Assembly (NCBI GenBank): GCA_022496805.1
Contig: CM040100.1
Span: forward strand, 19,931,009 to 19,995,008
Origin: Pohlia nutans
Lineage: Eukaryota > Streptophyta > Bryopsida > Bryales > Mniaceae
Direction of reading: 5' to 3'
Length of the DNA: 64,000 nucleotides
The translations under genes and the position numbers were made by a program. The notes under the pieces were generated by a model. It saw only the letters and a program-made list of their open reading frames with translations, did not search any database and was not told the DNA's origin. Shown piece by piece: positions 45,078 to 56,700 of the stretch. Within the stretch, counting starts at the first letter, position 1. Each line of letters opens with the position of its first letter.

Positions 45078-47861
45078 TTACCGATTGTTATCCGGATTAA
45101 TCCTTTGCAATTGCACCTCCTTCACATACTTGTTCTGCCCTTTCTTAATTTCCTGCTCCACCCAGTCAAAAAAACTTCCATCATATATTCCCCGGATGGC
45201 CTCCTTGCTTGCAAAGCCCTCATCATCTTTCACCAGCCAATACGTAAAACCCCACTCCATTTTTGCAGCACCCCTTGAGCAAACACAAACGGAAATTCAT
45301 CAGCAGATTGAAAATTGGTCAGTTTCAACATAACCTAATTAATTTCTTATTAAAACTGCCACGTGTCATCGTGTGATTGATTTAAGGTGACATGGACCTC
45401 AAAATCTCAAAATCTGATGTGAGAACTTAATTTCAATATGAGGTTGTCGAATCTGACCCTCACGTATGGTACCATTCTTTAGCTTGCACCTTTTGCTTTG
45501 AGAATGATTACATTTTGACATGGATTTGAATTTTTATTTTTCTTTACTTTTATTGAGCTTCTATTAATTCTGTTATTAATATCAAGATTCACTAGTAAAA
45601 AAATTGTACGTGGGACATTGAGTTATAGTGCCAAAGCATGGTGCCATATAACCACTAGCTTGATGCCATGCTCTCGCACTGTAGTGTGGTGCCCCAAGTA
45701 CCCCTTTCTTAATAGTAATTGCAAACCAACATGCAAACTTTATATAAACATTTGATATAACAAAAATAATGGATTCGGATTCTTAGGTACAACTATGGGC
45801 CTTTAAAGACTGTTATGAACAACATGAAGTCAATGAATAAAGTGAAAAAACATTGGATGTGTTGGAAAAAACTAGGTTGGGGATGGCACTCACCATCCAA
45901 AAGGATCATTGACGTTGCGGATAGCATCAGTCATGCGAATGATTTCGGGATATGTCATAGCATTTGGCTTGGTCTTGGCATATTTGTTGAAAATCTCCTC
46001 AAACTTAAAGGGTACAAATTGTCCATCGGTGTCATAAACCTCACTGTCACTACCATGTTTTGTGCGGTGAATCTTCTCCAGATATATTGGCAAACGTGGG
46101 TCAAAAAGCCAACCCTGTAAAACAACAAAAAATTAAGGGAAAACGAATTAAATCACATAGTAACGTGACATTCTTTAGAAGGGTGTAATGCATACTCACG
46201 TCGTAAGTTGGGTAGCTGAAGACTCCGTTGATAACAACTCCTGCCAGAGCTGAAACCAAAGGGGGATATCCTAAAGCTTTGAAACCTGCAAATGCAGAGT
46301 TGTGTCAGTAAATTATAACGTTGGTCCAAAGAACATTATGAATAAAGAATCCATTGAGGTAGTTCAACTATCCATGTCCATTGAGCATCAAGGACAGGGC
46401 TAGGAAAGTCTACCTTTGGTGCCTCCTTTGAGAGGTAGACTCTATGACACTAATTAGTAACCAATCATAACTTATCAAAACTATTCCATTGAGATTTTCA
46501 TTTCTTTTCCAAAATAATGGAGGGATGACCTTCAAGAGCCAAAAAACTTGAGAAGGTTTGACATATTAGCAGGTTGTATTTTTGAATGAGTCCAAAGAAT
46601 GTGCTTTTGACTCAAGTGAGAGCTCACATTAAACACAACATTACTCCCTCTGTCCCATAATAAGCTTCATCAACCCCTTTTCAATTTGTCCCATAATAAG
46701 CTTCTTGTTGCTCAAACTAACTACTCCTATTGGCTCAGGTCCACACCATTAGACTGCAATGGTGTGGTTAGCCTCGACACATTTGCTTATTAGCTTAACT
46801 CAGTTGCATAGTACCTTCATAAGTTTCATGAGGGAAAATTATGCCATCACCATCGCGGTCAAAGAAGGCACAGTGTTGTTGGAGCACAGTATATTCATTC
46901 GGTCTCCGTCCAATCGTGCCCTCCGGGTGTTCAGCTGCCAATGCCCTAGGCAAATCTGAAATTCAAAAAAAACAAAATAATGTGCACATAATCCTTTCAA
47001 AAAAATGCATGTATAATATCAGAGAGCAATTGATATCCCTCACCCTTCTACACTGTAAACTCAAATTGAAAAAATAAAAATCAACTATCACATGGAGTTG
47101 GGAAAAGTTTACACAGTTTTACAATGATTATCATGAGTTCGAGATTATATCCAACAAGAATCCAAATTCCATAGCATACTAGAGCAGAGAGAGGGAGTAA
47201 CCTTTTCCAAAGAGCATCCCAAGGGAATCTTCAGTTAGATACTCTTTTCTAACTCATGTGCATACCATGAATTGCAGGATTCGTGAGGAAATGTCATACA
47301 ATCTTCATTTCTATTTTGAAGTGAAGTGAGGACCACATTCTTACCACATAATTCCTATGTGTTGCCATCATGTAATTCATGATAGCGACACTCTCGTGGA
47401 AACAATTGCCATCTACACACAATTCCTATGTGTTGCCATCCTGTAATCCACGTCCACAACCGCAAGACTCTCACCGAAACAATTGCCTTCTACATTGTAG
47501 ACAATTCCTATGTGTTGTCATCCACGTCACAACGGCAAGACTCTCACGGAAACAGTTGCCTTCTACACGCAAATTGAAACTGTGGGATTCTACGACTGCC
47601 CTTCAAGGAGACGAGGGCCACATTCTTGCTCCAGAGCTCATTGCAAAAGCTGGTGCAAATGCTCGCACTCTAATGTTGGAATAGAATCGACCCCAGCGAA
47701 GAACATACAGAAGAAGATGACAACATACCCCTCTTGGCCACCGCTTGCTTGGAAGAACGATTCTCCACAGAGCTGGATTTTGCTACAATTTTCATGGATC
47801 TCGTGCCATAGCCACCGAGTCTGCTGCAGCTCAGTAGTGAGTCCACCGTGAGGCTTGCCAT
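45078..47861 (-). CDS. CLO: Caleosin / haem peroxygenase, 5 exons
   Basis: Lipid-droplet-associated calcium-binding peroxygenase of the oxylipin pathway. Exons on the minus strand: 47861-47729, 46955-46815, 46285-46200, 46114-45894, 45273-45078 (777 nt, 258 aa, stop TAA). All junctions are GT/AG and in phase. A single EF-hand loop [12 protein letters not shown] is at residues 77-88. The two haem-ligand histidines conserved in the family are H72 (LQQHCAFFD) and H140 (RTKHGSDS). A hydrophobic segment with the proline-knot region follows at about 98-131 (GYPPLVS to FDPRLPIY), and the C-terminal EWGFTYWL and [12 protein letters not shown] motifs are typical. The first 44 residues are Ser/Arg-rich, poor in acids and resemble a plastid transit peptide, unlike seed caleosins. 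Convergent with DGAT1. Intron 1 carries a tandem repeat. Confidence 0.93.
45356..45469 (-). promoter_or_regulatory. Inverted copy of the ABRE/G-box repeat, in caleosin intron 4
   Basis: GCCACGTGTC (45,358-45,367) is the reverse complement of the DGAT1 intron 1 site. The rest of the block (GGTGACATGGACCTC, CAAAATCTGATGTGA, TGACCCTCACGTA) also mirrors 38,457-38,540. It is probably an old transposon fragment; a shared enhancer role is speculative. Confidence 0.4.
47340..47580. repeat. Three to four diverged tandem units in caleosin intron 1
   Basis: Units of about 70-80 bp repeat CACAATTCCTATGTGTTG, CATCC-GT-ATCCACG, AAGACTCTCACGGAAACA and ATTGCCTTCTACA with variation. Confidence 0.6.
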
Positions 47862-47940
47862 GACCTCAAGATTGCTGCAACAATGGTCAGACGTAGCCAC
47901 GTAATTCAAATTCCTGCAACTCAGAGAAGGAAGATAAAAT

Positions 47941-48110
47941 AATATACTGCATATAACTGCATATAACTGCATATAACTGGGATGTCCGCCTTTACGAGGC
48001 CTGGCGTGGAAAACAGAAAAAGGAAGGCAGTTGAACTGGTCACGTGGCTACTCACAAGTAATGGGAGTCCCACATGGCGTGTGAGGGACTTGGTTGTCCT
48101 TCCACGTGTG
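47941..48110 (-). promoter_or_regulatory. Caleosin promoter: TATA-like repeats and two G-boxes
   Basis: A 10-bp motif, minus-strand GCAGTTATAT, repeats three times at about 47,950-47,980, 90-120 bp upstream of the ATG. CACGTG occurs at 48,041-48,046 (in TCACGTGGC, ABRE-like) and 48,103-48,108 (CCACGTGTG). G-boxes are the known binding sites of ABA/seed-maturation bZIP factors, so ABA or desiccation control is plausible. Confidence 0.45.
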
Positions 48111-48373
48111 TGGTCTGCCGGCAGCCTCATCGCCTTCTGGGGCATACAGTACCATGCGTGTAGAAGGCGAGAATATTTGATGACGCCAACACATCAAATA
48201 AACCACGTTGCAGAGCCTCCACTCACAAGCTCTCGTTATGACACCCTTAGTAAAATAAGGGATGTCAAACCTCACACTTTTGCAGAGATTAGGTACAAAG
48301 TAAGAGCATGGCCAGCAGCAATTCCCAACACGCCAAACTTACGTCCAAGATGAAGTGTGAGAAGCTCTCACCT

Positions 48374-48671
48374 CATAACATTCAGTAGTCTTCGTGTCCT
48401 TTGCCTTCACGCACTATGCCTTGAGAGACTCCACCTGTCCAATTAGATGTCCAATTAGATGTCCAATTAGATGTCCAATTAGATGTCCAATTAGATGTCC
48501 AATTAGATGTCCAATTAGATGTCCAATTAGCTGTCCAATTAGCTATTCAACATTCAGAAGTATGCAGTGGGCTTGCCTTGACTCTACAGTAAATGGTGCT
48601 ACTAATGAAGTCTTGTTGCACCATTTACTATAGAGTCAAGGCAAGCCCACTGCATACTTCTGAATGTTATG
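48374..48671. mobile_element. CATAAC-family MITE with 12-bp tandem repeat and 49-bp hairpin arms
   Basis: The ends are CATAACATTCAGTAG and CTTCTGAATGTTATG. Positions 48,436-48,545 are about nine copies of TGTCCAATTAGA. Arms 48,551-48,599 and 48,618-48,666 are complementary at 48 of 49 positions around an 18-nt loop. It lies about 0.5 kb upstream of the caleosin ATG. Confidence 0.75.
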
Positions 48672-49443
48672 TTTCCTAGCAACAAACACCAATATGACCT
48701 AAATAAATTTCATGGACGAATTACATAACACATAACATGACGTGTTTTGAAGGGAGTAGGACAAACCATTGATGTACTAGACTCAAGGTCTCCAAAGCGC
48801 AAATGTTTGGCAAGCTAGAATCAAGCTCCACACTCTCTAAACATACCTTTATCATCCATAAGTAGCATACTGAGTGTTGGAAGGGGTGCTGCTGGCCGTG
48901 CTCTAAGATGCTTCTTTGTTTGAAGAACTAACTTGACCCCTCCCATGTAGTTTAAAGCGAATTTTTTGAACCCTCCAATTCGATCATGGTGGAGAAACTT
49001 CCCCACTACCAGGATATAATATCGAATCAGTCTCATGGCACAAGCACAATTCATCAGATGTGCCATGAGACCAGTCGTCAGATGAGACGATGGTGCAAGC
49101 TTGTTCAGACATTATTCTGTGGGGAAATTATCACCCCTTCAAATAAAAGCCATTCCATCATCGACATTAGCGCGTCTGACATCCAGCGAAAGAACACAAA
49201 AAAAAACATAGCTCACACAAACAAGAAATTTTAAGAACATTCCCACGGCAATATAGCAATTATAAGAACAGACTTCCATGTATAGACAACACAATCAGAA
49301 CGCTACCACATCGCAAACGATTCAGAGGAAAGAAAAGAGAGATTCCCAGCAAGATAATGACACAAAAACCGACACTCCTGCAAGAGGAAGTCTGATATAT
49401 TTATGTGCCAGTGGCATCCAAAGAAGTACAAGATGATGTTGAC
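48672..49443. other. Spacer between caleosin and RPS20, no gene seen
   Basis: A GCACCC/GTCTCATGGCACA pair around 49,030-49,070 forms a small inverted repeat (TCTCATGGCAC and GTGCCATGAGA). No coding sequence is recognised. The end nearest 49,443 is the RPS20 3'-UTR. Confidence 0.4.
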
Positions 49444-50722
<1,279 letters not shown>

Positions 50723-50785
50723 GCTGCACGTGGATACACGACTCGTTAAGATTGAATAACACGGGAAAACAGACGCAGGTCGGAA

Positions 50786-50794
50786 AAACCCTAA
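50786..50794 (+). promoter_or_regulatory. telo-box (AAACCCTAA) in the RPS20 5'-UTR intron
   Basis: AAACCCTAA is the element typical of plant ribosomal protein gene 5' regions. A second, inverted ACCCTAAAA lies upstream at about 51,015-51,023. Confidence 0.5.
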
Positions 50795-50883
50795 CCAGCT
50801 TCACTTTGGATTTTGAAAAATAAAGTGCACAAAAGATATTCTAGAGATTTGAAATGCAAGCGAGAGAGATAAGCTTTAGGTAC

Positions 50884-51030
50884 CTGAGAGATTGATCAAT
50901 ACCGCCCGAGACAGACACCAGCGAAAGGCCGGCCGCTTGCTGAGGGGTTTCTTCGACAACAGAAAATGAAGAGGGCTTGCGGCACGCGAGGAGCAGAGGT
51001 TTTGTTGCCGAAACTTTTAGGGTTGGGATA
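50884..51030 (-). promoter_or_regulatory. RPS20 5'-UTR exon and proximal promoter
   Basis: The non-coding first exon ends at 50,884 before GTACCT. It is GC-richer than its surroundings and pyrimidine-rich on the minus strand (CAAAACCTCTGCTCC), as in plant ribosomal protein genes. The transcription start is not defined. Confidence 0.4.
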
Positions 51031-51059
51031 CCCGAGCCTCCGAGGTTCGGATTGGAGGT

Positions 51060-53101
51060 TCGGCTCCTAGGCTAGGTTGTCGCGGACATGTATTCCTACA
51101 AGTACATTAGGAAAGTTCTTGTGGTGGAGTACATGATAGAAACCGTATGCGACTGTTTTTTTTTTTTTTTTCGGAGAGTGCTAACTGGTGATACAAAATA
51201 ATATTCCTTGTGTCCCGCTAAGAACTCATGTTTTCTTTTGTAACTTACAGAGGAAAACATATGTTTTTAGTAGGACAAAGAAGTATGATGGAACCACATA
51301 TTTATGCATTCATCCGTATTTTGGATAGAAAATGATTTTCATCCACGCTTAAATGTTATTTTCATCCAAATCTCAAAATTTCATCCAATATTCTATAAAA
51401 TGTTGAAGATATTATGGCTATCTTAAATTGAATTTTTGATAGTCTTGTAGCCAAACTATTTTTTATTGGTGCAATCTGGTACTAAAAAGCCCAAAATAAA
51501 AGGACTGATGGTAACATTACTGCATTTTTTGTTGTAGTAGGCTTTGTTGTTTCCGTATAGATTCAATATAGAAATAAGAGATTGTATTGAACTTGTCTAG
51601 TACCCGTTTTACTTTGTCAGTATAGTGTAATCTATACTAAATTATGTACTTCTAGTAGGTAGTTGCACACTATGGTGTCCCTCTTTATTGTCACGTTTGT
51701 AATCTTTGACCTTTTTGACCTTTCAAGCTCAATATAAGATTATTGAATGGAAAAAAAAAATTATAGAACTATGAAAAGTAAGTAATATCCATAGTGTAAA
51801 ATACAAATATGATGATCAATTTAAAAAAAATAAGTTGCTAAATTAGAGAACCTTGTGCATTTTGATGTTTTCACAATGCACTGTTTTTGACAAATGCAGA
51901 CTGTTTGTAATGCTATTTTTGGAATTTAAACTTCAAACTTCTTGTGCATATAGAATTTCACTTATTGTACTTTTTTCCTCAATTTTTAGTTTAGGAATAT
52001 TTTCTATATTGCAGTTTTACTTAATACAAACATTTTTTAGTATTTAGGCATTTTAAGCATGTAAAAGAAGATTTGGATTAATTTAAAATCATTATAGTAA
52101 TCTATATAAGATATTACACATTGGCTTTGAGTTCAATCTCCAATTTTTTTAGAAATCATACATAATATTCATCATTGAACTTTCATCATGTTCATGATTT
52201 TTTTGTTTAGAAGGATACTTTCAAATTTTCATATTTCTTAATATAAAGCCTTTAGACAAAAAAGAATATATCATTAGATTTTACATACATCAATCTCACC
52301 GTTTGTCAAAAACAATTAGTACAAAACATCATCAATGAGTTTTAATATGTTTTGAAAAAGAGTAATTTTGACAAAAAAGCAGAATGTGCATTGCATGCAT
52401 GCTCTTTTGGTCACCAAAATGGTACACCATACTATGCAACTTACTACACTAGTGTAATGTTATTATATTGATTCATTTGCTTAAAATCCATACAATCTTT
52501 GTATGACACTTGTGCAGTTACAATATAATTACAATCAAGGTTGTTACAATAAAATGAAAATGTGCTGACTCAATACTGAAAACCCTCACTTCTACTTTCA
52601 CATTGTTTCAATACTAAATAATGTATTCAATGTTTCACTACACAAACACGTAAAACCAATAAAGAATGAAGTTCTTGATGACTTTCATGGAGGTTCTTGA
52701 GGTTCCAAAACGCACCCTAACATGTAACTTGACATATACAAGTTATCCAATCAAATTTGTATACTAAGATATTTTTGCTATATATTGGAAAGTAAACATG
52801 CAAGTACAGAAAGTGTGCAATTAGTGAGGGGTTGGATGTACCAACGTATTGTACGACCAAGGAAATATTAATATCACATTTTATTTTTTTCCAAACATAA
52901 GATATTGAATTGAGGATAATAATATTTTCATCAATATGAATATGGTGTCATAAAATACACCTTGAAAGAATAAAATTTTAGTGATGAATCTTAAACAAAA
53001 ATCGTAAACCATGACCTCATAAATCATACCTACATAGTTGAATTTACCATTGTACCAACCAATATTTGTAAATGAAATTTTGAACCAAAATTTCTCATGT
53101 C
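51060..53101. other. AT-rich intergenic, no gene seen
   Basis: A T-run at about 51,158-51,171 and general AT-rich sequence. No ORF with family similarity or paired terminal repeats was found. Confidence 0.45.
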
Positions 53102-53373
53102 CATAACGTTCTTTAGAGACCTACTGTTGCACATCCGAATCTCAAGCATCTATTAGGGGATCAGAGTAATCAGAGAGCATTTTCTCTAACTTCAACTGGA
53201 CCGGGTTGGAGAGCTAAATTATTTTATTTGCAGTTTCTATCAGGGGATCAGAGTAATCAGAGAGCATTTTCTCTAATTTCAACTGGACCGGGTTGGAGAG
53301 CTAAATTATTTTATTCGCAGTTTCTCTACAGTGTAAAGGGTGTCGGGTTCAACAAGGGCTTAAGAATGTTATG
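53102..53373. mobile_element. CATAAC-family MITE with an 87-bp internal duplication
   Basis: The ends are CATAACGTTCTTTAGAG and GGGCTTAAGAATGTTATG. Positions 53,155-53,328 hold two near-identical 87-bp units (AGGGGATCAGAGTAATCAGA, CTGGACCGGGTTGGAGAGC). A diverged relative lies at 16.2-16.35 kb. Confidence 0.65.
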
Positions 53374-53772
53374 TCCATCTAGATTGAATTAATATCTTTT
53401 GTCTTGTAAATCGTCACATTCGTTAGAAATCCCACCTAATCTTCTAGAGTATATAAATCCATAATCATGCCTCTTCCAAAAGCAACCCTAGAATCTAGAT
53501 GTACAAAATCATAACATGAAACTCTATGAGAGCCTAGGATCACACCTGCAAGCAATACAAACTTCAAAAATTTAATATTTATCCACACGATGTCCAAATA
53601 ATGCATGCTAAAGTACATTGGATTCATCATTCACTTGCCAATAAGATCCAATAAAATAGTTAGTCTAATAATGCGCATTTATCGTGGGTGCACATAATTA
53701 CCTTATGCGCTTAAATGTCACAATTTTGGCACTTTGAAATATGGTATGATGACTTGGAAAATTGCTCACATC

Positions 53773-56700
53773 TCAGTAAAATTGGTCATAACTCAGTTTA
53801 CATAGTTTTGTGAGATTATAAGAAGGTTCCAAATGCTCTCCTTGTAGGAATTTGAGAGCTACAAAGCGAGCTGCAGCTTCAGTAATGTGAAGACCATCCC
53901 AGTGAATGTAGGATCCTGGATGTGAACATGATTTTCCTTGCAACAATTTCCCCTCCACAATTGCACTTGTTCCGCAAGGGACACTGGATAGCAGATTGTA
54001 CTCTCCCCCACCCGCTCCGCAGCACACCTTGAATGTCTCTACAAATCCTAGTACCACAATGAATTGTTGTTGTTAAAGTAACAACCATTACCGTACCAGG
54101 AAGGCAGGGTCGGTAGAAAATAATTCCCCAAAAAAATGTCGAAAAAATAAATAAATTTATCAAGTATTTTGTCGAAATCAACAAAAATGAAGTCAACAAA
54201 AATCGTAGACAAAAAACAAAAGAAAATGTTTAGCCGCTAGTAAAATTCAATGTTAGTTATTAATAGCCGAACTTTTAATAATTGTTTTTGAAAGTGCCGA
54301 CCTCCACTTTTTGAACTTTTATTAATTATTCGACACAAAAGTGCCTACCCTGCCTTCCTGGTACGGTAGTCATGAAACACTCACTTGAAAATAATTGCAA
54401 TTACTCACCTCTTCTTTTCTAGGGCATATGTGGCACAATCTCATTTTCTCTAATAAATCCTTCACCACTTTTGTTTACACTTGTTTTCACTCTTGTTTAC
54501 ACTTGTTTTCATTGGTAAGGTAGATACATCCAATCACACAACCACTTAACAATCTTGCCTTCATGTACGAGAGGTATTCATTTGTGTTTTAGAATGTACA
54601 CCCTTAGCACATGAGGGTAGAATTGAGTGTTGGGTGGTAATGGGTACGTCCATCTTAGGATACTACATGCAACATAACATTCAGTAGCCTTCCAAGAGGC
54701 TGCCTTTTAATTTCATCCACCTTTATATATGGAGTGACCAGTGATTTGTAATTAAATGGAATATTGAATCAAATAAATAATTACAAAACACTGTTGAATT
54801 GCGATTGAGTGAGTGCTTTTGATTACTGTTCACCATGGTTGATTGCTCTTGCTTAATGCCACTTGCCCCCATAGCTTCTGATGTGATGTGGAATATCCCA
54901 CATCATTTCATTGGGGGGATGAAATGATGTGGGATATTCCACATCATTATGTTGGAGGAAGGCAACAGTCACAGAGGCTACTGAATGTTATGATGTGCTA
55001 CAATTTTTGAATATCTCAATTGTAAAACACTAGTAGAAAAGATGGCACTGCCGAGGGAGATGCCCAGGCAAGTGATGCCCAATTTCATACATGCACAGTG
55101 ATTTTGCCTGGGAAGCGCCACCTTTTCTACTATTGAAAACTGTATAAGGCGTTCAAAAACGATTTCGAATATTCATTTTCCTCATGTAGGAGAGTGTCAA
55201 GATTCCTCAATTTTTTGAAGGTAGTATAATGTCAATAGTAGATTTTCCTATGATCTCAAATCCATAGAATATTTTTGGAGTGTTGAAAAAATATGAAACA
55301 ACTTGCATTGTGATTCTCTTTCATTTACTGACGTGACACTCATCTCAAATTTCAGACTATACCTTCACTCACAAAGTGGGATCATAACAAGTGTCACTTT
55401 TAGGTTCATGGAGAGAGATTCGCGTACCATATGATGTACCGTTCCAGATAAGGGTTTGCAAGACCCTGTAAAGATCAGCATAGACGATGGTCGCGTCGCG
55501 ATACTTGACCCGCAAGCCTTGAAGACCAGACCTGATTAAAGAGTTTGTGTTTTCCACAGCTGCATTCAGAGTTGCAAGACATCCATGTGTATCGATTGTT
55601 GACATGTTGCGTATTCGTGACGTGGCTAAGAAGACTGGGTAGCACCCCAGAGGTGGCACATTGAACACCATCAATGTTCGTGCTCCTTGCTTGTAAAGCT
55701 CCTGCAATCCAACTCGGACACGATTGTCTCAAACGTGGAATCTTAGGGCAAAATCCCAGAATCACTATAAGAAAATTTGGTGATACAAAAATTGCATAAG
55801 TTTGTCATGTGCAGTTTTTTAGATGTAAAACATGTGCAAAACAAGTGCAGAATCTTCATGTGCTCATTGCGAGTGCAATTTTTGGAGTTAGGAGGCGTGT
55901 AAACACTAGAAGAAAAGAGGGACTTGTACACTGAGCATGTTCACTCAGGTGTGACCAAATTCACTCATAATCCCACTTTAGGTTGAGTGAACAAGTCCCT
56001 CTTTTCTTCTAGTGAAAATATATTCCATTGAAAAAGACTCAAAAATGCATTTCCAAAAGAATATTATAAACTTCATAATTCCAAAAATTACACTTGCAGC
56101 GAACAAACGAAGATTTTGCACGTGTTTTACATTTGCAGTCTAGGATGATTTAAAAATCTGCACATGACAACTTATTGTGAATGTAAGGAAATTCATCACT
56201 GCCCTTTTTGTAGAATCACCAAACGGTAAGACAAATGTATACTAAAATCATTAAGGACCTTATTTTTTTTACTGACTGTTGTAACCAACAACTTGTCATT
56301 TCCAATACACTTGGTTGACAATTGATTAGCAAGTTGGGTGTAAGCATGACGAAATGTCTCATCATTGATCTGGGGTTGTTTACTATCAGTCATAGTGGTT
56401 GATTTACACCCTCCCACTTTTAATAAGAAATCATCATAAGTACTGATAAAAAGGAAGTTGACTCTTATACCAAAATGACCTCCCAATGAAAGCACACTCC
56501 TGCATATATTAATTAAAATGGTGTGTTATGGTATGGCGAATTTGGCAAGCAAAAGACAAACTAAATTAATTTTAGAGCCCTGGAGCTTAGTTGTCTAGTT
56601 TCTATATTTTAGGAAATATAACATTTTTCCAAATTTTGAGTAGATTGTATTAAAATGTAAGGCGATATATAGTAGTCCATGTTTTGAAAATTTCCTTAAC

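Noticed and set aside
46643..47202. ACTCCCTCTGTCCCATAATAAG and AGAGAGGGAGTAA as ends of one Stowaway-like MITE
   Set aside because: A caleosin exon (46,815-46,955) lies between them, so a single insertion is not possible without having carried the exon. The right end is a simple purine stretch. A solo left end remains possible at 46,643, as at 9,120.
48436..48545. 12-bp direct repeats as a CRISPR-like array
   Set aside because: No unique spacers, the units are contiguous, and the locus is a plant MITE. It is a minisatellite.
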